A stretch of DNA of 64,000 nucleotides. Source: Nymphaea colorata. Taxonomy: Eukaryota > Streptophyta > Magnoliopsida > Nymphaeales > Nymphaeaceae. Both the position numbers and the translations under genes were made by a program. Shown here piece by piece: positions 11,406-22,778 of this stretch. Each line of letters opens with the position of its first letter. Position 1 is the first letter of the stretch. The notes beneath the pieces were generated by a model. The model ran no database searches. It was given only the letters and a program-made list of their open reading frames with translations, and had not been told where the DNA came from. Where the stretch lies: positions 12,655,183 through 12,719,182 of the forward strand of contig NC_045148.1 of assembly GCF_008831285.2 (NCBI RefSeq), written 5' to 3'.

Positions 11406-14400
11406 CTTCTCTTGATTCATGAAGCTCAGTGTGAAGCAAATGAACCTGAAACTGATGCAGTTCATATTAACAATATTGCAGATGGCAATCAACAAGTAAA
11501 CAAAGGGTACTCAAGCAGGCCTTTCAATCGACGAGGTCGTGGAAATAGAAATCTGAATTTTGGTCGAACTGGAGCAAGTCCTCAGTTGTATGCCACAGGC
11601 GTGGAAATCCAGGTCATATGGTTACCAATCGTCGCACCATCTGTCAAGCATGCCGGCAACCAGGTCACAGTGCGTTGCGTTGCAAAGAATATTGGTTTCT
11701 CATAGACAAGCCACCACAGGTCAATGCTGCTATAGCTGAATCCGAAGAGATAGAAAGTGCATGGTATCCAGATTCAGGGGCAACTCATCATGTCACCGCT
11801 GATTTAAATAACTTGACAACAAATTCAAACTACAAAAGCAAAGATCAACTCAAAATAGGTAATGGGACAGGTTTGTTCATATCGTCTATTGGAAATTCTT
11901 GTTTTAAGGTTGACAATATAGACTTTCGTATGAATTGAATCTTACATGTACCATCAATTTTGAAAAACTTACATTCGGTCCAACAGTTTACTAAAGATAA
12001 TGATGCAATATTTGAGTTTCACTATGACAAATGCTTTGTTAAGGATTGCAAGACTGGGCAAGTTCTTCTTCAAGGAAAAACTAAAGGTGGACTCTATCAG
12101 GTGGAACTACAAAAGATGTCATGCATACCCACGGCTCTTGTAGGAGAACAAACCATTATTGACGGTTGGCATCATCGGTTGGGACATCCCTGCATGAAAG
12201 TAGTTAGTCATATTTTATCTAAGTTTGGTTTGCCTGTGTTTTGCCAAGACTCTAATAAAGTTTGTGAAGCATGCCAGTTAGGAAAAAGTCATGCTTTACC
12301 TTTTCATTCGTCTGAAAATATAGTGGAAGCGCCTCTTGAATTGATTTTTTCGGATGTTTGGGAACCTGCTCCAGTTGCTTTTTTACATGGTTATCGTTAT
12401 TATGTTACTTTTGTGGATGCCTTTTCTCGCTACACTTGGATATTTGTTATCAGAAATAAATCAGATGTGTTGCCCATTTTTCAAACGTTTCAGAAGAAAA
12501 TTGAAAACAAATTTGAGTGCAGCATTAAATCTTTTCAAAGTGATTGGGGTGGGGAATATCGATCATTGCACTCTTATCTCAAACTCCAAGGCATTGAACA
12601 TAGAATCTCTTGTCTTCACACTCACGAACAAAATAGAAGTGCTGAATGGAAACACAGACATATAGTGGAAACTAGGCTTACACTCATGGCTCATGCCGGT
12701 GTCCTGCAACAGTTTTGGGATTTTGCTTTCACTACCGCAGTCTATCTAATCAATCGTATGCCTTCTACAGTAAAAATGCAATCACCATATCATGTTTTAT
12801 TCGGACGACCACCTGATTACAAATTTATGAAGGTTTTTAGTTGTGCCTGCTTTCCATGTGTTTGACCCTACATTGCTTACAAATTGCAGTTTCGCTCAGC
12901 CAAATGTGTTTTCCTGGGCTATAGCAGTCAACGCAAAGGTTACATGTGCTATGACAAACAAACTCAGAAACTCATGGTGAATCGCAATGTGATTTTTGAT
13001 GAAGAAGTTTTTCCTTTCAAAACTGCCCTAATCACCAAATCGTCGGACACCTACAGCCACTCTGCCAGTTCATATTCCTTTACCTTTATCTTCTTCCCCA
13101 TCACCTCTCATTCTCCCACAACCGACCCCCTTACCCCCTCCACCACATCCATCTCCTCTTCCTCTTCCCAATTCGACTCCCACCAGTGACCTTCAACCTT
13201 CACCATCACCTGACCTAGCTACAACTGACCTTCCCCATCCCATTCCATGGCAAACCCCTTCCATCACTCACTCTCGCCATATGCTCACTAGGCCCCAAAC
13301 TGGCTCTCTTAAACCTAAGGTTTATACCTCTTCCCTGCACCCCATTCCCCTTGCTCTTGAAGTACACCTTCATCAAGAAATCGAGCCCACTTGTTTCTCC
13401 CAGGCTGTGAAACACGCACCTTGGCAACAAGCTATGGATCAAGAGTTTCATGCTCTCCTCCAAAATCAAGACATGGACATTGGTTCCTCGTTCCCAAGCA
13501 ACTAATCTTGTTGATACCAAATGGATCTACAAAACCAAATGCAAACCAGATGGTTCCATTGAGCATCACAAGGCTCATTTGGTTGCTCGAGGTTTCACCC
13601 AAGAGGCTGGTCTTGACTATTTTGATACCTTCAGTCCAATTGTCAAGCATACTTCCATTCGCCTTGTTCTCACTATTGCTCTCAGTTGTCATTGGCCCAT
13701 CAGGCAGGTGGACATCAACAATGCCTTTCTACATGGGGACTTGTCTGACGCTGTGTACATGACCCAACCTACAGGCTATGTCGACCCTCAATTTCCTGAT
13801 TATGTATGTTGACTTTGTAAGGCCATTTATGGTCTCAAGCAAGCTCCTAGGGTGTGGTTTAATCAACTGAATATGTTCCTTCAGCAGATTGGGTTCATCG
13901 GCTCCAAGATTGACACGTCGTTATTTGTTTATGATCGACAAGGTACCCTTATTTACCTTCTTGTTTATGTCAATGACATCATCATCACAGGCCACTCCAT
14001 CTCTCTGGTCGAAGGACTTATCTCTAAGTTTTCTGCTTACTTCCCTCTCAAAGATCTGGGTCAGTTGCACTATTTTTTGGGCATAGAAGTTCATCGCACA
14101 CCTGAAGGACTGTTTTTATCTCAACATAAGTATATGCTTGATCTTCTTAGGCGTCATGACATGCTCGGAGCCAAGCCGGTATCCACCCCTATGGCGTCCA
14201 ACACTTGTCTCTCTGCTCATGATGGAATACCTCTGTCTGATCCGACGCCTTATCATCAAGTTGTTGACGCGCTTCAATATCTTACCATTACTCGGCCTAA
14301 ACTTTCTTATGTTGTGAATAAAGTTTGTCAATATATGCATGCTCCTCGTGATACACATTGGACTGCGGTCAAATGCATACTTCGCTATGTCAAACATACC

Positions 14401-14892
14401 ATTGGATATGGTCTTCTCCTTCATCTGTCCACTCATCTTCACTTAACTGCCTACACTGATGCTTATTGGCCTGAAAATATTGATGATCGCAAATCTACTG
14501 GGGGATATGCAGTCTTTTTTGGTGACCCCCTTGTCTCTTGGTCTGCTCGAAAGCAAGTGACCATTGCTCGGTCCAGCAGTGAGGCTGAATATCGGGCGCT
14601 CGCCTCTACTGCCACAATAGTTCTTTTCCTTACATACATTCTTCAGGAACTGAACATTTCTTCTTAGCAAGTACCCACTATCTTTTGTGACAATGTCAGT
14701 GTTATATATCTCTTGGCAAATCCAGTCTTTCCTCGCCGCTCTAAGCATATCGAAATTGATGTTCATTTCATCCGCGATGACATTGCCAAGGGTCATTTGC
14801 AAGTTCGCTACATTTCCAGTATGGACCAAATTGCCGACCTGTTTACTAAGCCTCTCTCCACCGTCCGTTTGAAGCACTTCGCAGCAAATTAA
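11400..14892 (+). pseudogene. Copia 1 gag-pol pseudogene
   Basis: Gag end: CQACRQPGHSALRC zinc knuckle (CX2CX4HX4C) near 11650. Protease: WYPDSGATHH near 11763. Integrase: GWHHRLGHP with CEACQLGKSH at 12165-12300, then FSDVW, SDWGGEY and the HTHEQNRSAEW region. [14 protein letters not shown] near 13520, YGLKQAPRVWF near 13830, YVND near 13965 in place of the usual YVDD. RNase H: TDAYW near 14457, SSSEAEYRA near 14575, and the C-terminal HIEIDVHFIRD. Frame breaks: a shift near 11600, in-frame stops at 11936, 12863, 13187, 13810 and 14665, plus shifts between 13190 and 13450. Final stop 14890-14892. It is non-functional, but the domain order is complete from the knuckle onward. Confidence 0.92.
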
Positions 14893-14926
14893 GCATTCGG
14901 TCTCCCATGCTTAATTTGAGGGGGGC
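14885..14926 (+). other. Hairpin plus polypurine tract of Copia 1
   Basis: Arms CAAATTAAGCAT (14885-14896) and ATGCTTAATTTG (14907-14918) are perfectly complementary with a 10-nt loop. The 3' arm runs straight into the purine tract AGGGGGG (14919-14925) that would prime plus-strand DNA synthesis just before the LTR. Confidence 0.75.
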
Positions 14927-15280
14927 TATTAAGGATATGCCTATCACATGAGAAGATCAAGGAGATGTGGATAGGTCTATCACTCGAGAAAATCAAGGAG
15001 ATATGGATCAAGCCACTATCCGAGGAAGCAAATGTCGGATGGATCAGCACAAGGGAAAATCAACCCCTACAAAATCTGCATATGTAAAGTTATCAGTAAA
15101 AGATCTTGTAAACCGTGAAATCTCTATAAATAGAACCTCTCAATCTCATGGTAATGGATGAGAGATTGAGAGAGTATTGCTCTTGACCGTGGATGTAGAC
15201 TCTACAAAGAGTCGAACCATGTTAAACATTTTTGCCTAAAATTTTCTTCTCTATCCCTCGAGAATTTACAGTTTCTATCA
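14927..15280 (+). repeat. Copia 1 3' LTR (354 bp)
   Basis: Follows the polypurine tract. It begins TATTAAGG, where an LTR would normally start TG, and ends TTTCTATCA. A TATA box (TATAAATAG, 15125-15133) lies about two-thirds along. In the U3 part a 36-bp unit is tandemly repeated (CTATCAC at 14941 and at 14977). No 5' partner LTR lies in the window. Confidence 0.75.
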
Positions 15281-15284
15281 GTAT

Positions 15285-18030
15285 TTGATCCAAGACTATA
15301 AATACTTTGAAATTATTCAATTTCGTATGCAATCAAGAATATTGAATTTCATTTGTCAAATTCCTCTCTCTCTCTTCACGTCCCTCTCGGCCTCTCTCCC
15401 TCTCGTGCGCTCTCTTCCTCTCTTTCACCTTTTTCAAGTGCCGGCCTTGGCTGGTTTCCTTCCTCACTCAAGCTCTTTCAAAATCGATGGTCAATCTTCT
15501 TCCCTTCCTTCTTTTCTTGTTCTCTTCCTCATCCACTTGACCAACGGATTGGTGGCTAGAAGATCAAGGTGTGCTCCAGCGGATTGCAACTTCAACTGCT
15601 CACTTTTTCCCCAATTCAATTCATGGCAATCTAGGTGCAGCCTTCATCAAACTCAAGTGGAGGTTAGAGGCCAGATTAGTCTAAGGGAAGGCTATTCTCA
15701 TCCAAGGCAACGAGGGTGATTATGGCGTGCGACTACAACCAAGATCTCAAAGGTTAGTACGTGATTTCTTTTGGAGATCAAGTGTAACTTGTTGGACTGT
15801 TTTAGAGTTAGGTTCGGTCAAGGTATATTGAGTTCACTCCCTAGGCGACATCCCTAGAGTTTGAGCAGCAATTTCTATGGTTGAAACTGGCCTTAAACCT
15901 CTCCTTACGAGTCACAAAGGATCCTTAGAATAATTGTATTACTACTTGAGAGTTTGAGGCAATTCCACCGGTGAAATTCCATCAAAATCCCATGGATTAG
16001 GCCTTAGATTCTCTCCGAAAATCAGCAAGAGAAACATCTTTAAATCAGTGCAAAAGAGGCATCAAAAAGAAGAAAAACCAGTAAGAGTATCATCACCCAA
16101 TAAGGAGAAAGAAAACGGCAAAGTTTGGTGCGATTTGGAGTTCAAACGGAGGAGTTTTGGTGCATGCCGAAATTCTGAAATTCCGGCGACCTCTGCTACT
16201 ATTCTGGCAGACATTTGGTGAACTTTTGCAGAGGACAAGTCTACCCTTGAACCAGCAAAAGAACAACTACATTTGGAAGGGGCAAAGTGGGAAAACATGT
16301 GGATTAGTTGGAGGTGCACCTAGGGTTTCTTCTCCTTAGTCGCGGGTGCACATTTGGATCATATGGCTGCCAATTCTTCACATTTGGTAAGTGGACTTCT
16401 TCTTTGACCGTGTGGGCTTGCAGCCACCCATCAGGGACACGTGGCTCCATCCTAGGACGTGTGAACTCGAGCTGGTCCGCCAAGCTTTTCCACATTTGTT
16501 GGCAAATGTGTGCCACTTCCATCCTACATTTGAGGATCCATTAGAGCAAGAGTCCTTGCATTTGGGGAGACCTTGGCCCCACGTCCAACATTTGCTCAAT
16601 CTCTTTCCTGTTCACCTCCTACCTAGCTGGCCTTACCTACATTTGAGGAAAAGCCTCCCCCTACATGCATCACACTTTAGCTCACTTAGCCAACATTAAA
16701 TCACTCAACCTACCCTTCCTTAAAAGTAGGAGTTTACTTTTGACCACCTTCCTCACATTTGTTTGACCCTATCTTTCGCACATTTGGTCTCCTAATCCTA
16801 TTCTAGCAACTTCCCACGACATTTCCATTTCCAATCCCTACAATTGCTCTACGTATACCCGACCGAATCTAGTCAACTTGACTAGACTTGGTCAATCCTA
16901 AACCAAGCCAAGCCACAATCAACCAAGCTTAGACTTAGCTTAGCCCACCTACACCTAGCCTACCCGAGTCAACCTAAACCTATTCAGCCCTTCACTTAGG
17001 CAACCACAGCCCCAGCTCACCAAGGCAGATCGCATACTCCCTTGCAGCCTTGGCCTCACTCGTGGTTGGAAGGGCTTCATCGGCAACCACAGCCCTAGCT
17101 CACCAAGGCAGATCGCATACTCCCTTGCAGCCTTGGCCTCACTCGTGGTTGGAAGGGCTTCATCGGCAACCACAGCCCTAGCTCACCAAGGCAGATCGCA
17201 TACTCCCTTGCCGCCTTGGCCTCACTCGTGGTTGGAAGGGCTTCATTGGCAACCTTCATCCTAGTTGCTGCGATCAGCCAGGTGGGCTGAGTTCTTCATC
17301 ATCTTCGGCATTAATTCCCGGCTTCTACTTGGAAATCTATAGCAGTAGGAGGCTGCCTTTATTCCAGCACCTTTCAGCCATCTTGAGCAGTGAGCTACTT
17401 CTATTACTTGAGGACTTGGAGGTCACGGGTGCTTGGAGGCAATCTTCATCCTCGGCATTAACCGGTGGATCTTTTTCGACCTTGGTCTTCTCGTACGTGT
17501 AGCTGCATTCCCCGAGGGTTGGCTTTCACCCCGGGTGTACCTTGCTGATCATAACCAAGCTTGACTTGGTTGGTAATGTCCTAAACCCCCTATAGATTCG
17601 AGGGTTGGGAGTATTGCATCTTTGCTTTCTAACCGGCTTTGGCCACCACTCTTATTTGTGTTACCTCGGAGGCCATTGGCCAAAGACACGAACACAAGAG
17701 AGTTAGCGTTCTTATTGGGTTATTGGGCGTGGTTTTGTACGTTTAGGCATGGTTTGTTATGGTTTGATGAGTGAGATGTGAGTGCATTTGATGTATCGCG
17801 CGCGTTTGTACTGGCCTCTTCAACTCTAGTTTTTGTAATAGGTTTTGCTTGGGATTTGGGTAACCCGACTTGTATCGATTGTCCTATTGGGTGTTGCACC
17901 GGGGTCCTGTCCGGCCAGGTAGTGTCATTGTGTTTAATTTGTTCTAGGTTTAGCTTAGGCTGTCTCAAGTGATCTTGGGGATAGACAGTTTGGATTGGGT
18001 TTTGGTCGACTCCGAGGTTAGATCCTATCA
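15285..18030 (+). repeat. Long Ty3/gypsy 5' LTR remnant (U3 end to PBS), 5' end lost
   Basis: The right boundary is clear: ...CCTATCA at 18030, a 3-nt spacer, then a tRNA-Met primer-binding site. The left end abuts the Copia 1 LTR. A TATA-like CTATAAATACTT lies at about 15296, followed by CT-rich leader-like sequence, so the block may be the U3 end, R and U5 of a long LTR of the 2-4 kb kind seen in some chromodomain gypsy elements. That is an inference, since no second copy is present. It contains an 83-bp tandem repeat and an ACATTTG motif cluster. Confidence 0.5.
16999..17247. repeat. 83-bp tandem repeat, three copies
   Basis: Copies start at 16999, 17082 and 17165, each beginning GGCAACCACAGCCC and ending GGAAGGGCTTCAT. 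They differ at only about three positions, and a partial fourth copy starts at 17248. The high identity suggests recent expansion. Confidence 0.95.
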
Positions 18031-18033
18031 ATT

Positions 18034-18046
18034 TGGTATCAGAGCC
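18034..18046 (+). promoter_or_regulatory. Primer-binding site, initiator tRNA-Met type
   Basis: TGGTATCAGAGCC, the common plant retrotransposon PBS complementary to the 3' end of initiator tRNA-Met, three bases after the CA end of the LTR. It marks the start of the internal region of the gypsy element. Confidence 0.85.
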
Positions 18047-19333
18047 ACCTTGGGAGCAGCTTGAGTATTTCGGCTTGTGATCACTTCGGATTTCAGTAGA
18101 GTGTCGTCTGATTTGGAATTCACACCGGCTGATACCAAATCTACCAATTTGGTATCAAAGCGAGATCAGGGTACTGCCGCAAGTGTTTTCAGATTTTGGA
18201 GTTTTGAGCTAGTAGATAGTCGGATTTCAGTGGTGCAGTTTCAGTTTCGGTTTTGGTTTGAAGTAGACATAGGTTGTTGAGAGTAGCAGTTTTCAGACGT
18301 TAGCCTAGATAGTAGATATCTTTTGTGCCAAGAAGTAAGCAGCAAGGCGTTCTCTACGGCAATAGCAGGATATCCATTGTTACGCCTTATTGGTCTTGGG
18401 AGTTGCATCATTTCTGCCAAGCAATAGCAGTCCGACCTGTTCAAGTAGTTGGTTCTGGAGATTTCCCCGTAGTCTGTCCAATTTTGGTGCGAAACGGAGT
18501 TCATTTGAGTCTGCAAAAGTAAAGTTTACACATCTCCAGCTTGCTGATTACAGATTCTATGAAAACAGAACCTCCAACGGATTCTGGTGGTTGGCGTTGT
18601 CAGCTCCGACGTCAGAAAAGGTCGTGCATAGGCTCGTTGGAAGCGCCAGTGTGTTGAGAACCTCAAGTTCAAAATTTCAGAATTTTTGGAGTTAGTAATC
18701 AAAAGTTATGAATTTTTTAGTGAACCCCTATCGCTGGAGAGATTCCTGCGCAGATTACAACAGGCCGCAGACCGAACATAATCGGTCCAGGCGTGACTTT
18801 CAGAAGAACGAGTGTCTCACTGGAGCAGAGTTAGAAGCAGAAATTGGTGGCGTTGGATTCCCTCTTGAGTCTAATATTTTACCACAAAATTTCACGATTT
18901 TTGGAGTTTTGGTTAGGAAGTTATTGAATTTACAAGTTGAACCAGTTTTCTGGAAATATTCTGCGACTGGTGCCCTGACAGCAGTTCCTTGGCATTGTCA
19001 ACAGCAGAATTTGAGTTCTAGTGATTTTTCATCAGTAGATCACTGATTTCAGATTCGGTTTTCAGCATCAAGTGTGATTTCAGCTTTATCCGTTGAAGAA
19101 CTTGGAAGTTTCAGGTAGTTTTCAGCTTATTCCAATCAGATTTGAGTGGTTCTAGATTTCGGTTTTCTATAAACATTAGATTTCAGTTTTAAATCACGAA
19201 GGTTCTCCTTGCTTTCACATTCCCCAAGTTAGCAGTCGGATTTGTTTTCTAAAATTAAAATTCAGCAATTAGAGCTTAAATTCAGTAGTTCATCGTGTTG
19301 TTCCCTTGGAGTTGGACGAGATACTCTCTCAAA
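18047..19333 (+). other. Gypsy leader region, non-coding
   Basis: Between PBS and gag. No conserved ORF. It includes a second PBS-like copy (about 18140-18163) folded in a perfect 11-bp hairpin (18130-18157). Confidence 0.55.
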
Positions 19334-20131
19334 ATGGTAAAGAAAGGAAAGCAACTGGTCCAAGAAGAGCCTATACACCAAGAGGTATCTAGCCACGAAG
19401 AGCAACAAGTCATGGACTCTGTGGAGATGCAAACCTATCAAATCGAACGTATGGCTTTCATGGAGAACGGAATGTCTAGAATGAGGCAAGAAATGTCGGG
19501 ATATAGGAAAGAGCTCACAAAGCTAAACGAGTTAGAAATTTAGGCCATGCTACAGGCCTTAACTACTTCTCAACTTACGAGTCAAACTCAAGGAGAAAGG
19601 ACGGTTCAAGGGCCTAATCCAGGCCCAGATCGAGGCAAAGGCATTCTAGGTGGGACGCCTAACAATCTACAAGCACCCGAGGTGAACTCATTTGCCTCGC
19701 AAGCAGGTCCTAGTTGGAATGGTGGAAGATTGAACAGTGAGGGGCAGCAACACCCACCACCAGTGCCACAACCAATTTGTGGTCAACAGCCCAGGCATAA
19801 GTACGAGCAGCAGGACCCCTTTCGGCCACCCCCTAGGCCGAATGGAGTATCTTATGGGCAACCCCAACATGGGCACTTTAGCAAGAACCAAGCATGGCAT
19901 GACGAAGAAGAAAACCTTATGTTGTGTGAACCGCCTAGAGGAAGACCAAATCAACACCAAACTCATATTCGAACTCCATCAGTTAGAATAGAGTTTCCTA
20001 GATTCAATAGGAACGAAGTAAGAGATTGGATCTTCCAAGTTAGATAGAGTTTCCTAGATTCAATGGAAACGAAGTAAGAGATTGGATCTTCCAAGTCGAA
20101 GAGTACTTCACATGCCAACAAATAACAGAGC
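19334..20131 (+). pseudogene. Ty3/gypsy gag, 5' part, broken
   Basis: Starts MVKKGKQLVQEEP at 19334, though an upstream in-frame Met exists at 19295. It runs through a Gln/Glu-rich N-terminus, an in-frame TAG at 19541, a Pro/Gln-rich linker, and reaches the gag core motif EFPRFNRNEVRDWIFQV, the usual start of the plant gypsy gag domain. The motif is then duplicated by a 56-bp tandem repeat that puts in a stop (20045) and shifts frame. The second copy continues EEYFTCQQITEL and then stops matching gag at about 20131, where the element is cut. No protease or pol follows, so the right side is deleted or displaced. Confidence 0.8.
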
Positions 20132-20694
20132 TGTAAAATTTTAAATTTTAAAAAATACCAATATATAAATGAAGAAAATTTTCTTTAAAAATCAATATGA
20201 AAATAAAAAAAATGTGTTGGCCAATGTGAGTAGTTGTCCACACAGTACCACACTTGCCTCTGCGTTGCTTAAGAATTAATCCTTAACATGAAACAAACGA
20301 CTATGATTTTCACAGTCAGGCTGTCATTTGTAATCGTGTCAGAATTTGACAATTTTGTGGAAAAAACAAAAAAAAACTCAAAATGACACCATTCGACTTT
20401 GTTCTGTGTTTGTCAATCGACATTATAAAACAGAGTGACGAGGTTTTAAATTCTGAGGGACTGTATCATCATAACAAGAGGTGAGCTATATATAAAAATT
20501 TGGCCATCTCATTTTAGGTTAAGTTACACAAGTGAGAATATTCTATGTGTCATATTAACACGATGTCAGTATAAAACGAGCACTCATGAGGGATGTCATA
20601 TTGGCATTTTCTTGAAACTCCCTTCTAGTGGTTGGGAATTCATATTTATGTAAACATGCACAACTTTTTCATAATTATACTTGACCGGCGTTAT
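20132..20694. other. Non-coding, nothing recognised
   Basis: AT-rich sequence between the broken gag and the dispersed repeat. No ORF or repeat boundary was established. Confidence 0.5.
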
Positions 20695-22510
20695 TAGTGC
20701 TTCTCTTCCATGGCATTGCTTCTCTTACGAATGTGCTAAGATTCAACATGAATGTCGATAATTTTCCATGATATCCAAAAGGCCGTTTGATAACAGGAAC
20801 ACTTGTGAGTGTTCTATGAATTTGCCTTGGAAATTGGGGCAGGTTTATGGAACAATAATTCTAGTATTCCGTGAATCTGCCCAATCTTTGAAATAGATTT
20901 ATGGCACTCACAAAGTGTCTATATTGTGAAACGACCCCTAAGAGAGCATGTCGAAATGAGAACATTGCATTTTTTGGAACACAGTTTGCACATCTATGGT
21001 CTACCATATTTCAAAGAATGCAACATTCTTGTTACTAAATGTCCTCTGATATATTCATCCATCTCATATATGGATCGTATTGGACCCATAATTTTGATTT
21101 GGCAAATTGGTCAGTCAATATGCCAATTATATGAAGCAATGGGAGAATACTCCAAAAACAACAATCTTCTTCGAGATATAAGAAAGCACTATGCCGTCAC
21201 ATGGATTCCATGTATGAAAAATGGCACTTGCATTGAATGGTCTTGGAATTGACTCATCAGTGAAACCAAATTTGACTCATCAGTCAAAACAGAGCAGGTT
21301 ATTTGTTCGCTGCCCTCTACTCACAGGCCATTCATGGTTCTCTCAAAGTGGAGTAGTTGTCTTAAATAAATAGATTAGAGACTTAGCACATGAAGATATA
21401 TGTAGAGAAATTGCCACTAATGACCTCGTCTTTATCATTAGGGCTTTGCTTGTTGAAGGAGGAGACTAAAATTCCTTATATCTGACCTATTTGTATTTGT
21501 TAGGAGGCAAGTATAAAATTCCTTAAATGTGACCCACTTGCATTTGTTGAAAGGCAAGTAAAATTCTTCGATGCCAATTACTTTTTCCCAGCTTACCAAG
21601 GAGCAATGTCCAAACTGTTCCTTCTCAAGAAGTGGACTCATGCATACATCAAGGTTATGAGCACTGCTGAATTTTAAACCCAAGCTTACCTAAGCTTGAA
21701 TCGTATTGGCTCCAAAATGAACAAAATAAAAGTAGAAAGAAAACTACAAGTGGTTACCAATCTGCACCTTCCAACTCTCTCGTCTCTGCTTCCTATGTTG
21801 ATATTTGATTAGAACAGAAAATAATGAGATATTCAATCATGAATAACTTCAACTGCAACTTGACACCAGTTTATATTTTCGCTCTTATTATTTTTTTTCA
21901 CATTTTTTGTAAAAAAAAGTAGTTATCACTTTCGTTAAATATGACAATATCAAATTAATTGTTTCTTCTTTACACTACGAATTTTTAGAGATTAAACATC
22001 ATTAAACAGAAAAGCAACTTAGAAAACACAAAATTGATTTTCTCATTTTCTTTCTTGTATTTTTGTTGGAGATCAAGCCCCTTTTAGGGCTGCATTTGAA
22101 TAGACCAAATTTAAAATTTAATATGGATCAAAAGAAACAACGTTAGAATCCGTGGGCTGAATGAGTCCAGTTTTGCTCCGACCCATAAAAATTGTCTAGG
22201 GATCATGGAAACTTGCAAACGGCACAATAAAAAGCATGTGCATCCTGGGTGAGCTGCTCTCGCTTTCCCATGCAAATGTCAGAAAACCCTCCCATAAATG
22301 AAAGTTTTGTTACCAAAGCAAAACACATAAACATAAAAGATGAGCACTTGGAAAAATTAAAAAATTTGATTAAATGAATAAAGAAAGGTGTGAAGCAAAG
22401 TCATATGAGGACCACGAGACCAAAAAAAAAAAAAGCGTGGTGCTCATTTGTTTTTTCTTTTCTCAAGATTCCAGAAGCTTCCGTCTAAGAATATCTATGC
22501 ATTTAACAGA
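20695..22510 (+). repeat. 1.8-kb dispersed repeat, copy 1
   Basis: Aligns through most of its length with 56790-59139, with many identical stretches: GTGCTAAGATTCAACATGAA near 20737, TGTAGAGAAATTGCCACTAA near 21402, and GGAGATCAAGCCCCTTTTAG near 22069. The ORF 20926-21252 lies inside but is not open in copy 2 and matches no family I know, so I treat the unit as non-coding. This copy lacks the two MITEs present in copy 2. Confidence 0.85.
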
Positions 22511-22708
22511 ATATGTTCATAAATATGAAGATGTACCTGAAATATCATTAGAAACATATCATTGGGAGTCGTGAGTCACCAAGGTACTTTTTGTAATCCT
22601 CCTAGTGGAAAACCACGGGCAGTTGATTTATACACTAAGCCCCTTTTCTACTTCCTTAGGGGGCGTTTGATTGCCTGGGTGATTTCAGTTTTTTCGGAAA
22701 AAACTGGA

Positions 22709-22778
22709 CGGGCGGGTGGAATTCCACCCGCCCGCCTAAACATGCGTCAAACGGGGTGAAATTCACCCCGTTTAACGC
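22709..22778. repeat. Pair of long palindromes at the left end of the Harbinger-type element
   Basis: 22709-22734 is a perfect 26-bp palindrome with arms CGGGCGGGTGGAA and TTCCACCCGCCCG. 22744-22778 is a second hairpin: AAACGGGGTGAA (22749-22760), one central base, TTCACCCCGTTT, extended by GCGT/ACGC after one mismatch. Confidence 0.95.

Larger units (their letters stand above)
11400..15280 (+). mobile_element. Ty1/copia element 1, 5'-truncated
   Basis: Order gag zinc knuckle - protease - integrase - RT - RNase H - PPT - LTR is that of Ty1/copia. The 5' LTR and most of gag are missing: the element starts in gag (HEAQCEANE at about 11415), directly against pararetroviral fragment 1. The 3' LTR is 14927-15280. 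Confidence 0.9.

Noticed and set aside
16999-17247. CRISPR-like array
   Set aside because: Head-to-tail 83-bp tandem repeats without unique spacers, in plant DNA.
20926-21252. 108-codon ORF in the 1.8-kb repeat as a gene
   Set aside because: The equivalent region in copy 2 (57050-57370) is interrupted by stops and shifts, so there is no sign of coding selection.
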